Origin: Pseudomonadota bacterium
Lineage (GTDB): Bacteria; Pseudomonadota; Alphaproteobacteria; Rhizobiales; Beijerinckiaceae
Direction of reading: 5' to 3'
Length of the DNA stretch: 29,562 bases
Assembly (NCBI GenBank): GCA_023426505.1
Contig: JAFAAP010000137.1
Span: 1 to 29,562, forward strand
This document shows, in pieces, positions 7,109 through 15,624 of this stretch (its first letter is position 1; the number at the start of each line of letters is the position of its first letter). The position numbers were made by a program, and so were the translations under genes. The notes under the pieces are model-generated. The model was given only the letters and a program-made list of their open reading frames with translations. It was not told where the DNA came from and searched no databases.

Positions 7109-8212
7109 ATGCTTCCGGTTGGCCGGCGCGATCCCGCCCCGGCCAGCGAAGGGAGAGACACCACGAGTGAGCGCAACAACCGTGCACGCTCGTCCGGCAG
7201 GGATGCCCTTGAGTCTGATGGTCATGGCGATCACCTGACCCTGGATCATTTTCCCGCCCGCGACGAGGTCGCCAGAGCCGAGGCGGCCATGCCCGGGCAT
7301 GAGCCGCACGTCCATGGTCCGCATCCAATGTTTGACCACTTCCCGACCCGCGACGAGTTGCGGGACGCCGAGGCGCACTTCGGCATCGAACACATGCCGG
7401 ACCTTGAGACGGCATGGCTGCGGGTCGAGCGGCACCTGAACGAGACCGGACTTGAGCTCCGCATGTCGGATCTGCTGACCCAGCTCACGCCAAAGTTCTC
7501 GGACGCCCTCATCGGCGACAGGCTCCAGATCAAGCCTTGGATCATCGCGCTCCTCAAGGCCCTGTTCAGGAGCCGTGCCGATCATCGGACGCTGAGCGCG
7601 GCGCAGCGGCAGCAATTCAACGATGCCATTCAACAGGTTCATGCGGACGGGAGCTATCAGGCCCTTGCCGCCGTGCATGCCGACATGAGCCACAACATGC
7701 ATTCGAACATGGGAGCCGTCGGCACGCAGCGCTTCCTGCCATGGCACAGGGTCTATCTCCTGAAGATGGAAGACCTGCTGCGCTCCAAGAAGCCGGGCTT
7801 GACGATTCCCTACTGGAACTATGCGATCGATAAGGCGCGCCCCGACTGGGTCTGGCGTCCACCCTCGGTGACGCGGCCGGCACCCGGCGCGAGTGGGTCG
7901 TTTCCGACCACGGCGATCGTGAACGCCATTCTCTCCAATCCCGGCTACACGTCCTTCACCGAGGATCTCGAGTTCGATGCCCACAATCAGGTGCACAACT
8001 GGTGTGGCGGAACCCTCAGGAGCCCGCCGACGTCGTCACAGGATCCGATCTTCTGGCTGCTCCATGCGAACGTCGATCGCATCTGGGATCTGTGGCAACT
8101 GAACCATGGCGGAACGCCGTCGCTCGTCGGCACCGACGCGATCATGGACCCGTGGACGCAAACCGCCAGCGATGCCAATGACGTGATCAAGCTCGGTTAT
8201 TCCTACAAGTAA
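7109..8212 (+). CDS. Tyrosinase-family (type 3 dicopper) protein
   Basis: A 367-residue protein from ATG 7109; a purine-rich GAGAAGG sits very close (7101-7107), so the start is uncertain and ATG 7289 is an alternative. The central tyrosinase domain spans about residues 185-335. Copper site A candidates are His191, His195, His198 and His213 (in RFLPWHRVYLL); copper site B has His292 and His296 (HNQVHNW) and His319 (FWLLHANVDRIW). Tyrosinases use two coppers to oxidise phenols or catechols. The N-terminal about 100 residues hold two copies of a short motif, LDHFPARDE and FDHFPTRDE, separated by a His-rich stretch (GHEPHVHGPHP). No signal peptide is evident. Its place in a copper cluster suggests it is a copper sink or oxidises copper-binding phenolics; that is inference. 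The usual second site-A His, nine residues before the PWHR His, is Val204 here. Confidence 0.85.
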   Translation: MLPVGRRDPAPASEGRDTTSERNNRARSSGRDALESDGHGDHLTLDHFPARDEVARAEAAMPGHEPHVHGPHPMFDHFPTRDELRDAEAHFGIEHMPDLETAWLRVERHLNETGLELRMSDLLTQLTPKFSDALIGDRLQIKPWIIALLKALFRSRADHRTLSAAQRQQFNDAIQQVHADGSYQALAAVHADMSHNMHSNMGAVGTQRFLPWHRVYLLKMEDLLRSKKPGLTIPYWNYAIDKARPDWVWRPPSVTRPAPGASGSFPTTAIVNAILSNPGYTSFTEDLEFDAHNQVHNWCGGTLRSPPTSSQDPIFWLLHANVDRIWDLWQLNHGGTPSLVGTDAIMDPWTQTASDANDVIKLGYSYK

Positions 8213-8222
8213 CCCAGCATCT

Positions 8223-8249
8223 CGGGAGGCCCGTTGTCCGGACCTCCCG
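8223..8249. terminator. Hairpin after the tyrosinase gene
   Basis: CGGGAGG (8223-8229) pairs with CCTCCCG (8243-8249) across a 13-base loop, 10 bases after the tyrosinase stop. It is a plausible terminator without a T-tract. Confidence 0.5.
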
Positions 8250-8323
8250 TCCTCATGTGCGCGAGATCAAGGCGGCTCTCCACGAAACGCTCGAGATTGA
8301 TCCCCTCTGAACGGGAGGCCGCC

Positions 8324-8566
8324 ATGAGCACCACGGACACCACGCCGAACCTTGTCCCGCCATCGAAGCGCTGGCGAGCGATCCTGGTCGGCGCGCCCTT
8401 GGGCTGGGCCGTCACGCTCGCGCTGGCCGGGCTCGGCGTCTACCTGATCGCGACCCACACAGGCCACGTTCTGGCTGCCATTCCCTATCTGCTGCTGTTG
8501 GTCTGCCCGCTGATGCACCTGTTTATGCACGGAGGCCATGGCCACCATCATGGAAAGCACGAGTGA
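8324..8566 (+). CDS. DUF2933-like small membrane protein
   Basis: An 80-residue protein whose ATG 8324 follows GGGAGG (8313-8318). It has two hydrophobic segments (about residues 25-43 and 48-65) and a His-rich tail after CPLMHLFMHGG, a pattern typical of DUF2933 proteins found in copper and heavy-metal clusters. The function of the family is unknown; the Cys-Pro-Leu-Met-His segment and His tail could bind metal at the membrane surface. Its last codon and stop overlap the GTG start of the next gene (GTGA at 8563-8566), so the two are translationally coupled. Confidence 0.82.
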   Translation: MSTTDTTPNLVPPSKRWRAILVGAPLGWAVTLALAGLGVYLIATHTGHVLAAIPYLLLLVCPLMHLFMHGGHGHHHGKHE

Positions 8567-8858
8567 CCGCCGCCAGGCCTGACCGCGTGCGGTTGGCCGA
8601 AATCACGTCAGGCGTCGGTGCGGTGATCCTCGGCATCGGCCTGGGCGTGCTCATGGCCGATCGCCTGGCTGGGTTCTGCCTCGCGATCGTTGCGGCCGGA
8701 ACCGCGGTGCATGGCTGGGGCATGTTCGACAGACACCGTCAGGAGCGCCAAGCCGACGCCTCGGATGCTTGGTGGGAGCCGTGGCCTACTGGTCATGTTG
8801 GGGTCTCCTCGCTTTTCTCACGGTCGGCGTCATGGCACGCCTGATGGGCATGATCTAA
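8563..8858 (+). pseudogene. Small membrane protein, probable -1 frameshift near its 3' end
   Basis: Translation from GTG 8563 gives two hydrophobic segments (about residues 14-33 and 36-55), then DRHRQERQADASDAWWE, and as read it ends at 8844 after a polar, unlikely tail (93 residues). If one base is restored near 8778, the frame runs on as AVAYWSCWGLLAFLTVGVMA to a TAA at 8856-8858, giving a third membrane helix and a 98-residue protein. The hydrophobic alternative frame argues for a lost base, either a real mutation or a sequencing error. I do not recognise a named family. Coupling to the DUF2933 gene suggests a role in the same copper cluster. Confidence 0.55.
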
Positions 8859-9023
8859 CCTGGTCTGTCCGGGCCCAATCAGCTTCACTGACGCAAACGT
8901 CCGCGAAAGGGCCGGCAGCGGACCTTCATTCAGCCCGCTCAACGTTACACATTGACCCACAGCGGACCATTGCGTGGTAGTGCATTCCATAATTCCCCAT
9001 TCTGGGAAAGTCGCGAATGATTG
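8859..9023. other. Non-coding gap with a short direct repeat
   Basis: No gene is visible. CAGCGGACC occurs twice, at 8916-8924 and 8960-8968. A related CGTCCGCG lies at 8899-8906. The meaning is unknown. Confidence 0.3.
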
Positions 9024-9041
9024 CCTTACGCATGCGTAAGG
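9024..9041. repeat. 18-bp perfect palindrome
   Basis: CCTTACGCATGCGTAAGG reads the same on both strands without a spacer. It covers the stop codon of the small minus-strand frame at 9026-9211. Such a gapless palindrome may be an operator for a dimeric regulator or a recombination scar; nothing else identifies it. Confidence 0.6.
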
Positions 9042-9211
9042 AGTCCCCTCACCATGGCAAGCTCCCAGTGGGGATGCGGAAAGAGCGGGTCGAGCGCTCG
9101 TTCAATCTGCCTCATCCACTCAACCTGCTGGACCGTTCGCATTAGGATCTGCCTATGGCTCTCCTGGAGCTTCGACGCTTCCGCGATGGCATCCTCGGCG
9201 CGTTTGAGCAA
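9026..9211 (-). CDS. Possible small hypothetical protein
   Basis: Sixty-one residues from TTG 9211, rich in Glu, Gln, Arg and Leu with a helical look (KRAEDAIAEASKLQESHRQI) and an orderly composition ending PHWELAMVRGLLTHA. The frame is open upstream for some 20 more codons with no better start and no clear ribosome site. It follows the decayed frame at 9215-9410 and could be a remnant of a separate gene. I do not recognise the family. Confidence 0.3.
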   Translation of the reverse strand: MLKRAEDAIAEASKLQESHRQILMRTVQQVEWMRQIERALDPLFPHPHWELAMVRGLLTHA

Positions 9212-9214
9212 AGC

Positions 9215-9410
9215 GTCTTCGCAGGGCGAAAGGCCAGAGCAAGGTTTCCATCTGGTCGCCCTTGACGTTCCTCGATCTCAGCCTAGGCGTCCAACCGTGC
9301 GGCATCATCAAGGAGCCTCTGGCGCTCATCTTAAAAGAGAGGCACCTGGCGACGGCGCGGGTCTCTTGCGCCTGTCGGCGGTAATCCACCGCTTTGTCAT
9401 ACGCGGGCAT
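9215..9410 (-). pseudogene. Decayed small helical hypothetical protein
   Basis: From ATG 9410 the frame reads MPAYDKAVDYRRQAQETRAV, a start typical of small coiled-coil proteins common in Hyphomicrobiales. Around 9325-9335 the sensible reading moves to another frame (DERQRLLDDAARLDA), which meets a TAG at about 9289-9291 and then continues AEIEERQGR. A frameshift plus a stop codon within 60 codons indicates a dead gene. No known function can be assigned. Confidence 0.42.
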
Positions 9411-9627
9411 AGCCCGAGCCTCCCCTCTTGGGGACAGGAATGCAACGCATCAACGATGCTGTTCGTTCACCAGAAACAAGGAGATCCATAACTTGGGCCA
9501 GGGTCATGATCTCCCACCTCGGCAGATAACTGATGCCGACCTGCTGAATTTTGGCCACAAGCTATTGATGGATATAGCCCGCAACGGCCTCCAAGCTTGG
9601 AAGTTCTTAAGTCGGTGCGAGCGAGCC
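9411..9627. other. Intergenic region without a convincing gene
   Basis: No RNA gene, terminator or recognisable protein was found. Short open stretches exist on both strands but none has a ribosome site or a familiar composition. Confidence 0.4.
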
Positions 9628-10026
9628 TCATTGCTGGCGCACGACTTGGCTGACGGCGCGCAGCAATTCCTCCACTCGGAACGGCTTTTCCAGGTGTGCA
9701 GCCCCCTTGAAAGCCTCCGGGACGCTGGTTCTGCTGTACCCGGTCGAATAGACGAACGGCACATTCCGTCGCTGGAGTATTTCCGCGACTCTGAGGCCGC
9801 TTTCGCCACGCAGATTGATGTCGAGCACGGCGCAGGTGAGACTTTCACTCTCAGATAAGAGCAATGCCTTGGTGAGGCTGGGCACCGGGCCAATCACTTC
9901 GGCTCCGCATCCTTTGAGAGCGCGGCAGAGATCGTCTGCGATGTAGTATTCGTCCTCAACCAGAAGAATCCGGCTGCCGGTCAGGTCCGGCTTGTCAGGT
10001 TTCACGTCGCGGGTTGCGCTCATCAT
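9628..10026 (-). CDS. Single-domain response regulator (CheY-like receiver)
   Basis: Translation from ATG 10026 gives 132 residues; GGGGAGGAG lies just upstream on the minus strand, and a second ATG at 10023 is equally possible. The receiver fold is complete: acidic pair Glu24-Asp25 (LLVEDE), phosphoacceptor Asp69 (AVLDIN), Thr95 in STGYS and Lys114 (EKPF). There is no output domain, so it would act by protein contact, as partners of HWE kinases often do. It overlaps the 3' end of the kinase reading frame by 32 bases and clearly belonged to that operon. The kinase is a pseudogene, so this regulator has lost its likely phosphodonor unless another kinase serves it. Confidence 0.9.
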   Translation of the reverse strand: MMSATRDVKPDKPDLTGSRILLVEDEYYIADDLCRALKGCGAEVIGPVPSLTKALLLSESESLTCAVLDINLRGESGLRVAEILQRRNVPFVYSTGYSRTSVPEAFKGAAHLEKPFRVEELLRAVSQVVRQQ

Positions 10027-13000
10027 CGGCTCCTCCCCTGGCGGATTGATCCTGTCGATGCGAGATGACCAACATGGCGCTTTGATCATTGAGCGGAATC
10101 TCGATCACGCAGTAGATCCCGCCGGGCATGAACTGCAACTCCGTCTGGGCATCCAGCTCATAGCGGAGGGTGCGCTCGATCAACTCCGAACCGAAGCCCC
10201 GCCGCCGCGGGGCGGTGCGGGCGACGGAGACACCACTCTCCAGCCAATCAAACTTGAGCCGCCGTTCCCCATCCGCACCTTGGATCTGCCACGTCACATC
10301 GACGTGACCTCCGGCCCTAGAGAGTGCACCGTATTTCATGCCATTGGTCGCCAGTTCGTGAATCGCCAACCCGATGGAATCGGCTGTCTTAGCCCGCAGG
10401 CGCACCGGCGGGCCGTCGATACGGGCCTTCTCCTCATCCCAGACGGCGAGGGAGAGCAATTCCTCTCGGACAAACGCCTCAAGGTCGACACCGGCATCAG
10501 GAGCCCTGGTCGCCATGGCTTGAGCGCGAGCGAAGGCGTCGATGCGCCCTTCGAGATGCATGGCATAGCCTTCGACTGTCTCGCTCGTTTCTGCCGTTCG
10601 CCTGGTGATGGAGCGGACCACGGACAGGGTGTTGCGCACGCGATGCTGCAACTCCGCCAGGAGCGTCTTGGTGTGGCGCTCACTCTCGTGCAGCGCTTCC
10701 TCGGCCAGTTTCCGGTCGGAGATGTCGATGCAGGCGACGGAGCCTCCCGCAATACGCCCTCCGGCATCTCGGATCGGACTGACGCTGGTGAGGGCTCAAA
10801 CAGTCGACCCATCTGGCCGTATGTAGCAAGTGTCAGCGATGAACGGCTCCCCGGTTGCGTAGAGACGTTCCAGCAAAGCCGTGTTCCGTTCGGCATCCTC
10901 CGGATGCGGGATCTCGCCCCAGGGCTTGCCCATTAGCGCATCGGAGCCCCGGCCTGCCATGGCGCAGAAGCGGTCATTCACATAGGTCAGGGTGCCGTCC
11001 CGCGTCTCGGCGATGCCGATGGTGGCTTGGGTGACGATGGCCCGGAACCGCTCCTCGCTTTCGCGTAGCGCCTGCTGCGCTCGCATCAGCGGGGTCATAT
11101 CGGTGAACGTGACCACCGTCCCGCCGATGTAGTTGTCGACGCTGCGGTAGGGCAGCACGCGGGCCATGTAGCGGGTGCCGGTGGCCAGATCGGCGATTTC
11201 GCGGTCCACGCTCCCAAGGGTCCGAGCCACGCGCCGGACGTCCTCCTGAATCTCGTCGTAGGCGACACGGGCTTTGATATGGGCAATCGGACGACCGATG
11301 TCGGTTTCCACTAGGTGGAAGATCTCCGCCACAGCAGGCGTATAGTTCATCACCCGCAATTCGTTGTCGAGGAAGATGGTCGCGATCTGGGTGCTTTCCA
11401 GCAGGTTCTTGAGGTCGCTGTTGGCGCGCCCCAACTCCTGGACTCGGTGCGCAAGCTCGCCGTTGACCGTGGTCAGCTCCTCGTTGACGGACTGCAATTC
11501 TTCCTTGGATGTCTCCAGTTCCTCGTTGGCGGACTGAAGCTCCTCGTTGAGCGACTGGTATTCCTCATTGGAGGATTTCAGCTCCTCGTTTGTGCTCTCA
11601 AGCTCCTCGATGGTGGCCTTGAGGCGCTCGCGGGTGACCCGCAGATCGGCTTCGAGCCGCTGCACATGTTCATCCTGGAGAACGGTCCCTGCCGCTCCGC
11701 GACCATCCTCCTCAGGGCGTACAGCGCTGTCCTTGAAGATCACAACATAACCCGAGCCTGCATTATGATGGTCGGCCAGAGGCTCAACGACAATATCGAC
11801 CATCCGGCGCTTGCCGTTGGTGCCCATGGAGAGCCCGTCGGCCTGCACCGTCTGGTGCTCTTCCGCTGCTTTTGTCAGAGCCACTCGGAGATCAAGGCGC
11901 AGATCGGGGTGGACTAGGTTCAGAAGGTTGAGGCTTGCCGTACCTCCCGCTGGCTCAATGAAGCGGCCACTTCTGCCTGAGAAGTGCAGCACATTGAATT
12001 CTTCATCAATCACCACATGGGCCGGAGCATAACGCTCGGCGATGCTCTCGGCCTGTCGGGCGAGATTGCCTTCAATGGCGCGGGGGCGCGGGGCAAAGTG
12101 TTTTGGGGGGCCTACGATCCACCGCAGTGAAAGGAAAGTCAGGCATGACCCGGATAGAGGTCTCAAGACACTGGAAGATACGAAAGCCGCGATCCACGGG
12201 CGCGAACAGCCTGGTGTGTCGCGAGATGTTCTCCGAGTTGCCCAGGAACAGGAAGCCTCCGGGCTTGAGGGCGAAGTGAAAGAGGGGAATGACCCAGTCT
12301 TGCAGGTCGGCGTTCAGGTAGATCAGCAGGTTGCGGCAGGAGATCAGGTCGAGCCGCGAGAACGGGGCGTCCTTCACCACGCTGTGCTGCGAGAAGATGC
12401 ACATCTCTCACAACTCCTTCACCACACAATAGGTGTTGCCTTCCTTCACGAACCAGCGCGCCAGGCGCTCCGGGCTGACATCCTTCGTGATGGCCTCGGT
12501 GTAGCGCCCGACCCGTGCGGTGGCGAGGGCGCGACCATCGATGTCGCTGGCGAAGATCTGGACATGCGGCACCGTGTTGAGCCTGGCCATGTGCTCACGC
12601 AGCAGGATGCCGATGGAATACGCCTCCGCACCGGTGGAGCAGCCAAGCACCCAGACCCGGAGGCTGTCGTTGCGGGTCTTCCCCTCGAAAAGCTTGGGAA
12701 TGACTTGCTCTTCGAGAAGCTCGAACTCCCGGCGGTCGCGGAAGAACTGAGTGACCCCGATCAGGAGATCATTGAAAAGGTTCTGCGCTTCGTCTGCCTG
12801 CGTCCGCAGGACGTCGACATAGGTCTCGAGGGTGTCGGCCTGATCGACCTGCATGCGGCGCTGCACGCGCCGGAAGAAGGTGCCGGCCTTGTAGCCGTGG
12901 AAGTCATGCCCGGTCTTATTGCGCAGGATGGTGGCAATGTTCGCAAGCGCCCCAGAGATTTCCTCCGCGGCATAATCCTGATCTGCGGTGTCTCGATAGT

Positions 13001-13637
13001 TCTTCAGGTGCTGTGCGTAGAGACGGATGCGGCCGGGCATCTGTTCGACCGGCAGCACGAAGTCGGCAAGCGCAACAGGGTTGCTGCTGGCTGCAAGGCT
13101 CTCCGGCGACACCTCATTGGATGTCTCGGCCAAGGTGAAGCCGCCAGCCTCTTTGATGGCGGCAAAGCCGAGGATGCCGTCACCACCTGTGCCGGAAAAG
13201 ATGATGCCGATGACGTCCTTGTTCTGATCCTGTGCGGCGGAAACGAGGAAACTATCGATGGTGCCACGCTCGCCAGGCTCTTCCGTGGTCGCCCGGCTTC
13301 GGAAATGCCCGTTTTCGAGCGTCAGGATCGTGTTAGGCACGTACCAGTAGATCTTGCCTGGCTCCAGCGGTGTACCGTCCCTCGCCAGAGAAAGCTCACG
13401 CTGGTGCTCGGTTAGCACCTAGCTGAAGCGCTCCTCGTCCAGGGCTTCGCGGCGCTGAAAGATCAGGACGACCGCCATGCGCTCATCGGGGGTAAAATCG
13501 CCCAGGACGAGCTCGACCGGCGAACTGTTCGCCCCTGAAGCGCCGACGGCGATGATCAGATCCACAGGCGCATTCACGGAACCATCCCTCGGGATGATCT
13601 CCGGTTGGGCCCTATGTTTGCTTCGCTTGGCGGCCAA
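9995..13637 (-). pseudogene. CheB-CheR-PAS-HWE histidine kinase, inactivated by three stops and a frameshift
   Basis: Read on the minus strand, domains run: degenerate CheB-like N-terminus (IIAVGASG), CheR methyltransferase (RVWVLGCSTGAEAYSIGILL; SRLDLISCRNLLIYL), a long Glu/Leu/Asn coiled coil (STNEELKSSNEEYQSLNEEL), two PAS domains, and an HWE kinase with phospho-His in LQHRVRN, N-box HELATNGMKYGAL and RRGFGSELI. In-frame stops break it: TAG at 13419-13421 (FS*VLTEH, probably Gln), TGA at 12408-12410 (VKEL*EMCIFSQ, probably Arg) and TGA at 10796-10798 (DGSTV*ALTSVSP, probably Trp). The frame shifts near a run of six G at 12105-12110, as if one base were added. The first codon used is TTG 13637; an ATG at 13671 in another frame (MADPEKTG) may be the original start, implying a further lesion. 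The assumed residues rest on knowledge of the family. Intact homologues sense signals and phosphorylate small regulators like the one downstream. Confidence 0.9.
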
Positions 13638-13718
13638 CTTGCAATATGCCTGTTTTTTCAGGATCTGCCATATCAGGGAATAACATCCCGCCCCTGGTTA
13701 GCGCGAGAAGGTGAGCTC

Positions 13719-14388
13719 TCAGACCTCCGGATCCTGCCCGCCCTCATCCACCTGGGAGCCCAGAGGTTCCATAGATTGGAGCACCGCTCTGTGGAGGGTG
13801 TCCGCATATCGGCGGTTTTCTATAGCCCGCGCGTCATACATCTCGGCAATCGCCCTGCGGCCGCTCCGCCGCCCATCCAGGGCCATGCGGGAAACGAGCT
13901 CGGCCCGCTCCTCGATGACGCGCAGGGCAACCCGCAGTGCCTCGTCCACGGCGCTTTCCTGCTCCTTGGCGAGAATATCCGCTGTATAGGAATGCCCGAC
14001 TTGGCACCGGAGCCGGAGCGGTTTGCTCGCCTTTATTTTTGAGAGCACACCGCCGCAGCCTGGGCAGGTCAGGGGGGCGGGATCGGCAAATTTCCGCATA
14101 ACTTCACTGTCGACCCGCTCACCTGCGGCAATATCCACCTCCAGGCGGATGTCCGGTGGGATCGGAACCCCGGGTCCGGCCGCCTCCCGGGCAAGATCAG
14201 ACAGCACGTCGCCGATTCGGGCGCTTGGAACCGACAGATCGACGGTGGCGGCCTCCATGGCGCTGCGCGGGATCTCATCTGCAATAGCATCGGCCGGATC
14301 CTGCACGACCGCAACGCCGCCGCAACGCTTGACGGCCTCCAGTCCTGAGGCGCCGTCATTGAGAAGGCCGCTCAGGACGACGCCGATT
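13719..14388 (-). pseudogene. CheB-like methylesterase with zinc-ribbon C-terminus, N-terminal half lost at the IS6 junction
   Basis: The visible part begins at IGVVLSGLLNDGASGLEAVKR, the C-terminal side of a CheB methylesterase domain, and includes the Asp of the catalytic triad (NDG). The N-terminal half with the catalytic Ser and His is missing. A C-terminal extension follows with a zinc-ribbon-like segment (TCPGCGGVL and LRCQVGHSY) and helices, as in CheB-like proteins that sit beside CheB-CheR-kinase genes in this order. The open frame runs into the insertion sequence for 18 codons, which are not native. No CheB sequence is found on the far side of the element, so the 5' part was deleted and not merely separated. 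Confidence 0.85.
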
Positions 14389-14405
14389 GGCATCATCAAC
14401 TTAAC
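14389..14405 (+). repeat. Left terminal inverted repeat of the IS6-family element
   Basis: GGCATCATCAACTTAAC; complementary to the right end with two mismatches. It directly abuts the CheB remnant. Confidence 0.65.
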
Positions 14406-14439
14406 CGAAGAGTCACCCGGATTGAGCCATCCGGGCGGC

Positions 14440-15147
14440 ATGGAACCGATCCGCGCCCCGCATTACGCCCGTCACCGCTTTCCGGCCGAAGTGATCAGCT
14501 ACGCCGTTTGGCTGTACTTCCGGTTTCCACTCAGCCTGCGCATGGTCGAGGAGATGCTGGCGGCCCGAGGCATCCTGGTCAGTCACGAGACCGTTCGGCG
14601 GTGGGCGCTGAAGTTCGGCCAAGGCTTCGCCAACCAGATCCGCCGCCGCCTTCCGGCAGCCGGAGACAGATGGCACTTGGATGAGGTCGTGATCAATATC
14701 GCGGGCCGGAAGCACTGGCTCTGGCGAGCCGTCGACCAGCACGGGATCGTGCTCGACATCTTAGTTCAGAGCCGCCGCGATACAAAGGCAGCCAGGCGTC
14801 TACTTCGCAACCTGCTTAAGAAGCAGGGCGTGGCTCCTCGCGTGCTGATCACCGACAAACTGGCCAGCTATGCCGCCGCAAAGAGGGTGGTTATGCCTGG
14901 AGTGGAGCATCGGCAGCACAAAGGCTTGAACAATAGAGCGGAGAACTCTCATCAGCCGACTCGCCGACGCGAACGCATTATGAAGCGCTTCAAATCAGCC
15001 GGGCAGGCGCAGCGCTTCCTCTCAACGCACGATCAGGTGGCCAACCTCTTCCGCCGGTCTGCAAATGTTACCGCAGCCGCTCATCACACGTCCCGAACTC
15101 AGGCCTTCCGAGTCTGGGCTGAGGTAACCGGTATCGCGAGGACCTGA
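14440..15147 (+). CDS. IS6-family DDE transposase
   Basis: Codes for 235 residues from ATG 14440, close to the normal family length. An N-terminal helix-turn-helix (SLRMVEEMLAARGILVSHET) is followed by the DDE catalytic core: Asp81 (WHLDEV), Asp139 (LITDK) and Glu169 (LNNRAENSH). The motif RAVDQHGIVLDILVQSRRD is typical of IS6/IS26 enzymes. The enzyme cuts and joins the element's ends during replicative transposition. The frame is open upstream of the ATG through the left repeat into the CheB remnant, but those codons are not part of the transposase. It looks intact and may still be active. Confidence 0.93.
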   Translation: MEPIRAPHYARHRFPAEVISYAVWLYFRFPLSLRMVEEMLAARGILVSHETVRRWALKFGQGFANQIRRRLPAAGDRWHLDEVVINIAGRKHWLWRAVDQHGIVLDILVQSRRDTKAARRLLRNLLKKQGVAPRVLITDKLASYAAAKRVVMPGVEHRQHKGLNNRAENSHQPTRRRERIMKRFKSAGQAQRFLSTHDQVANLFRRSANVTAAAHHTSRTQAFRVWAEVTGIART

Positions 15148-15183
15148 TCTGACGCACCTGAAAGAGTAGACCTGTCTCAAGTC

Positions 15184-15200
15184 GTCAAGTTGACGATGCC
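15184..15200 (-). repeat. Right terminal inverted repeat of the IS6-family element
   Basis: GTCAAGTTGACGATGCC on the plus strand; pairs with the left end at 15 of 17 positions. Confidence 0.65.
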
Positions 15201-15624
15201 AGCGCGGGATCTCAGTCACCACCTTCTGCCGTTGGGCGTCATCTATCGGCGTTGTGCCCCCTCCGAAGTCGACCTCTCTTTGCCTCCCAAACCCGAATAC
15301 TGGCACAACCTTTGTAGGCGATTAGCCTAGAATCTGCGGCCAAGTTTAACTTGGGTGAAGGAGCGGTTCCCCGCGCGGCGCAAAATTGAGATTCATCCCT
15401 GTACTATCTCCCTTTCGGCTCGCCGGGAGGGAGTTCTTTTGTGATCTGTCCAAGCTCATCCGATCTGGTGAATCGACAGCGCCAGCGACGAGGCGCAGCC
15501 TCATCCTTGGCCATGCCCCCTAGCCCCGCAGTCTCATTTTTTGAACACGCGGCGGAGGCGAGTGGTCACAGCCAAGATCCGGGTCAGCTTTGCTTGACAA
15601 AGCACATAGTTAGGGAGGAATCCA
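15201..15624. other. Intergenic region between the IS element and the RTX gene
   Basis: No complete gene is visible. A minus-strand frame from GTG 15306 reads MPVFGFGRQREVDFGGGTT and runs into the IS end; it may be a fragment of an unknown gene cut by the element. CCAAGTT-T-AACTTGG at 15340-15354 is a perfect 7-bp-arm inverted repeat that could be an operator. Just before the RTX gene, GCTTTG (15587-15592) and CAAAGC (15598-15603) form a small stem. Confidence 0.35.

Larger units (their letters stand above)
14389..15200 (+). mobile_element. IS6-family insertion sequence
   Basis: An 812-bp element bounded by imperfect 17-bp inverted repeats, at 14389-14405 and 15184-15200 (15 of 17 match), with one full-length transposase between them. 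The size fits the IS6 family. The 8 bases outside each end differ (CGCCGATT and AGCGCGGG), so no target duplication is visible. That fits replicative transposition followed by adjacent deletion, a known behaviour of this family. The exact ends are inferred from the repeats. Confidence 0.75.

Noticed and set aside
8257..8310. Short peptide frame VREIKAALHETLEIDPL between the tyrosinase hairpin and the DUF2933 gene
   Set aside because: Protein-like composition but only 17 codons, no upstream context and no match I recognise.
11315..11917. Leu/Val-rich plus-strand frame that looks like membrane helices
   Set aside because: It is the complement of the coiled-coil Asn-Glu-Glu-Leu repeats of the kinase pseudogene.
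10796..12410. Idea that the kinase uses UGA as a sense codon (Trp or selenocysteine)
   Set aside because: One of the two TGA codons fits Arg better than Trp, there is also a TAG and a frameshift, and normal genes in the window end with TGA.
12042..13415. 457-codon plus-strand frame opposite the kinase
   Set aside because: The opposite strand shows CheR and kinase motifs; this frame stays open only because the decayed gene's codon pattern mirrors it.
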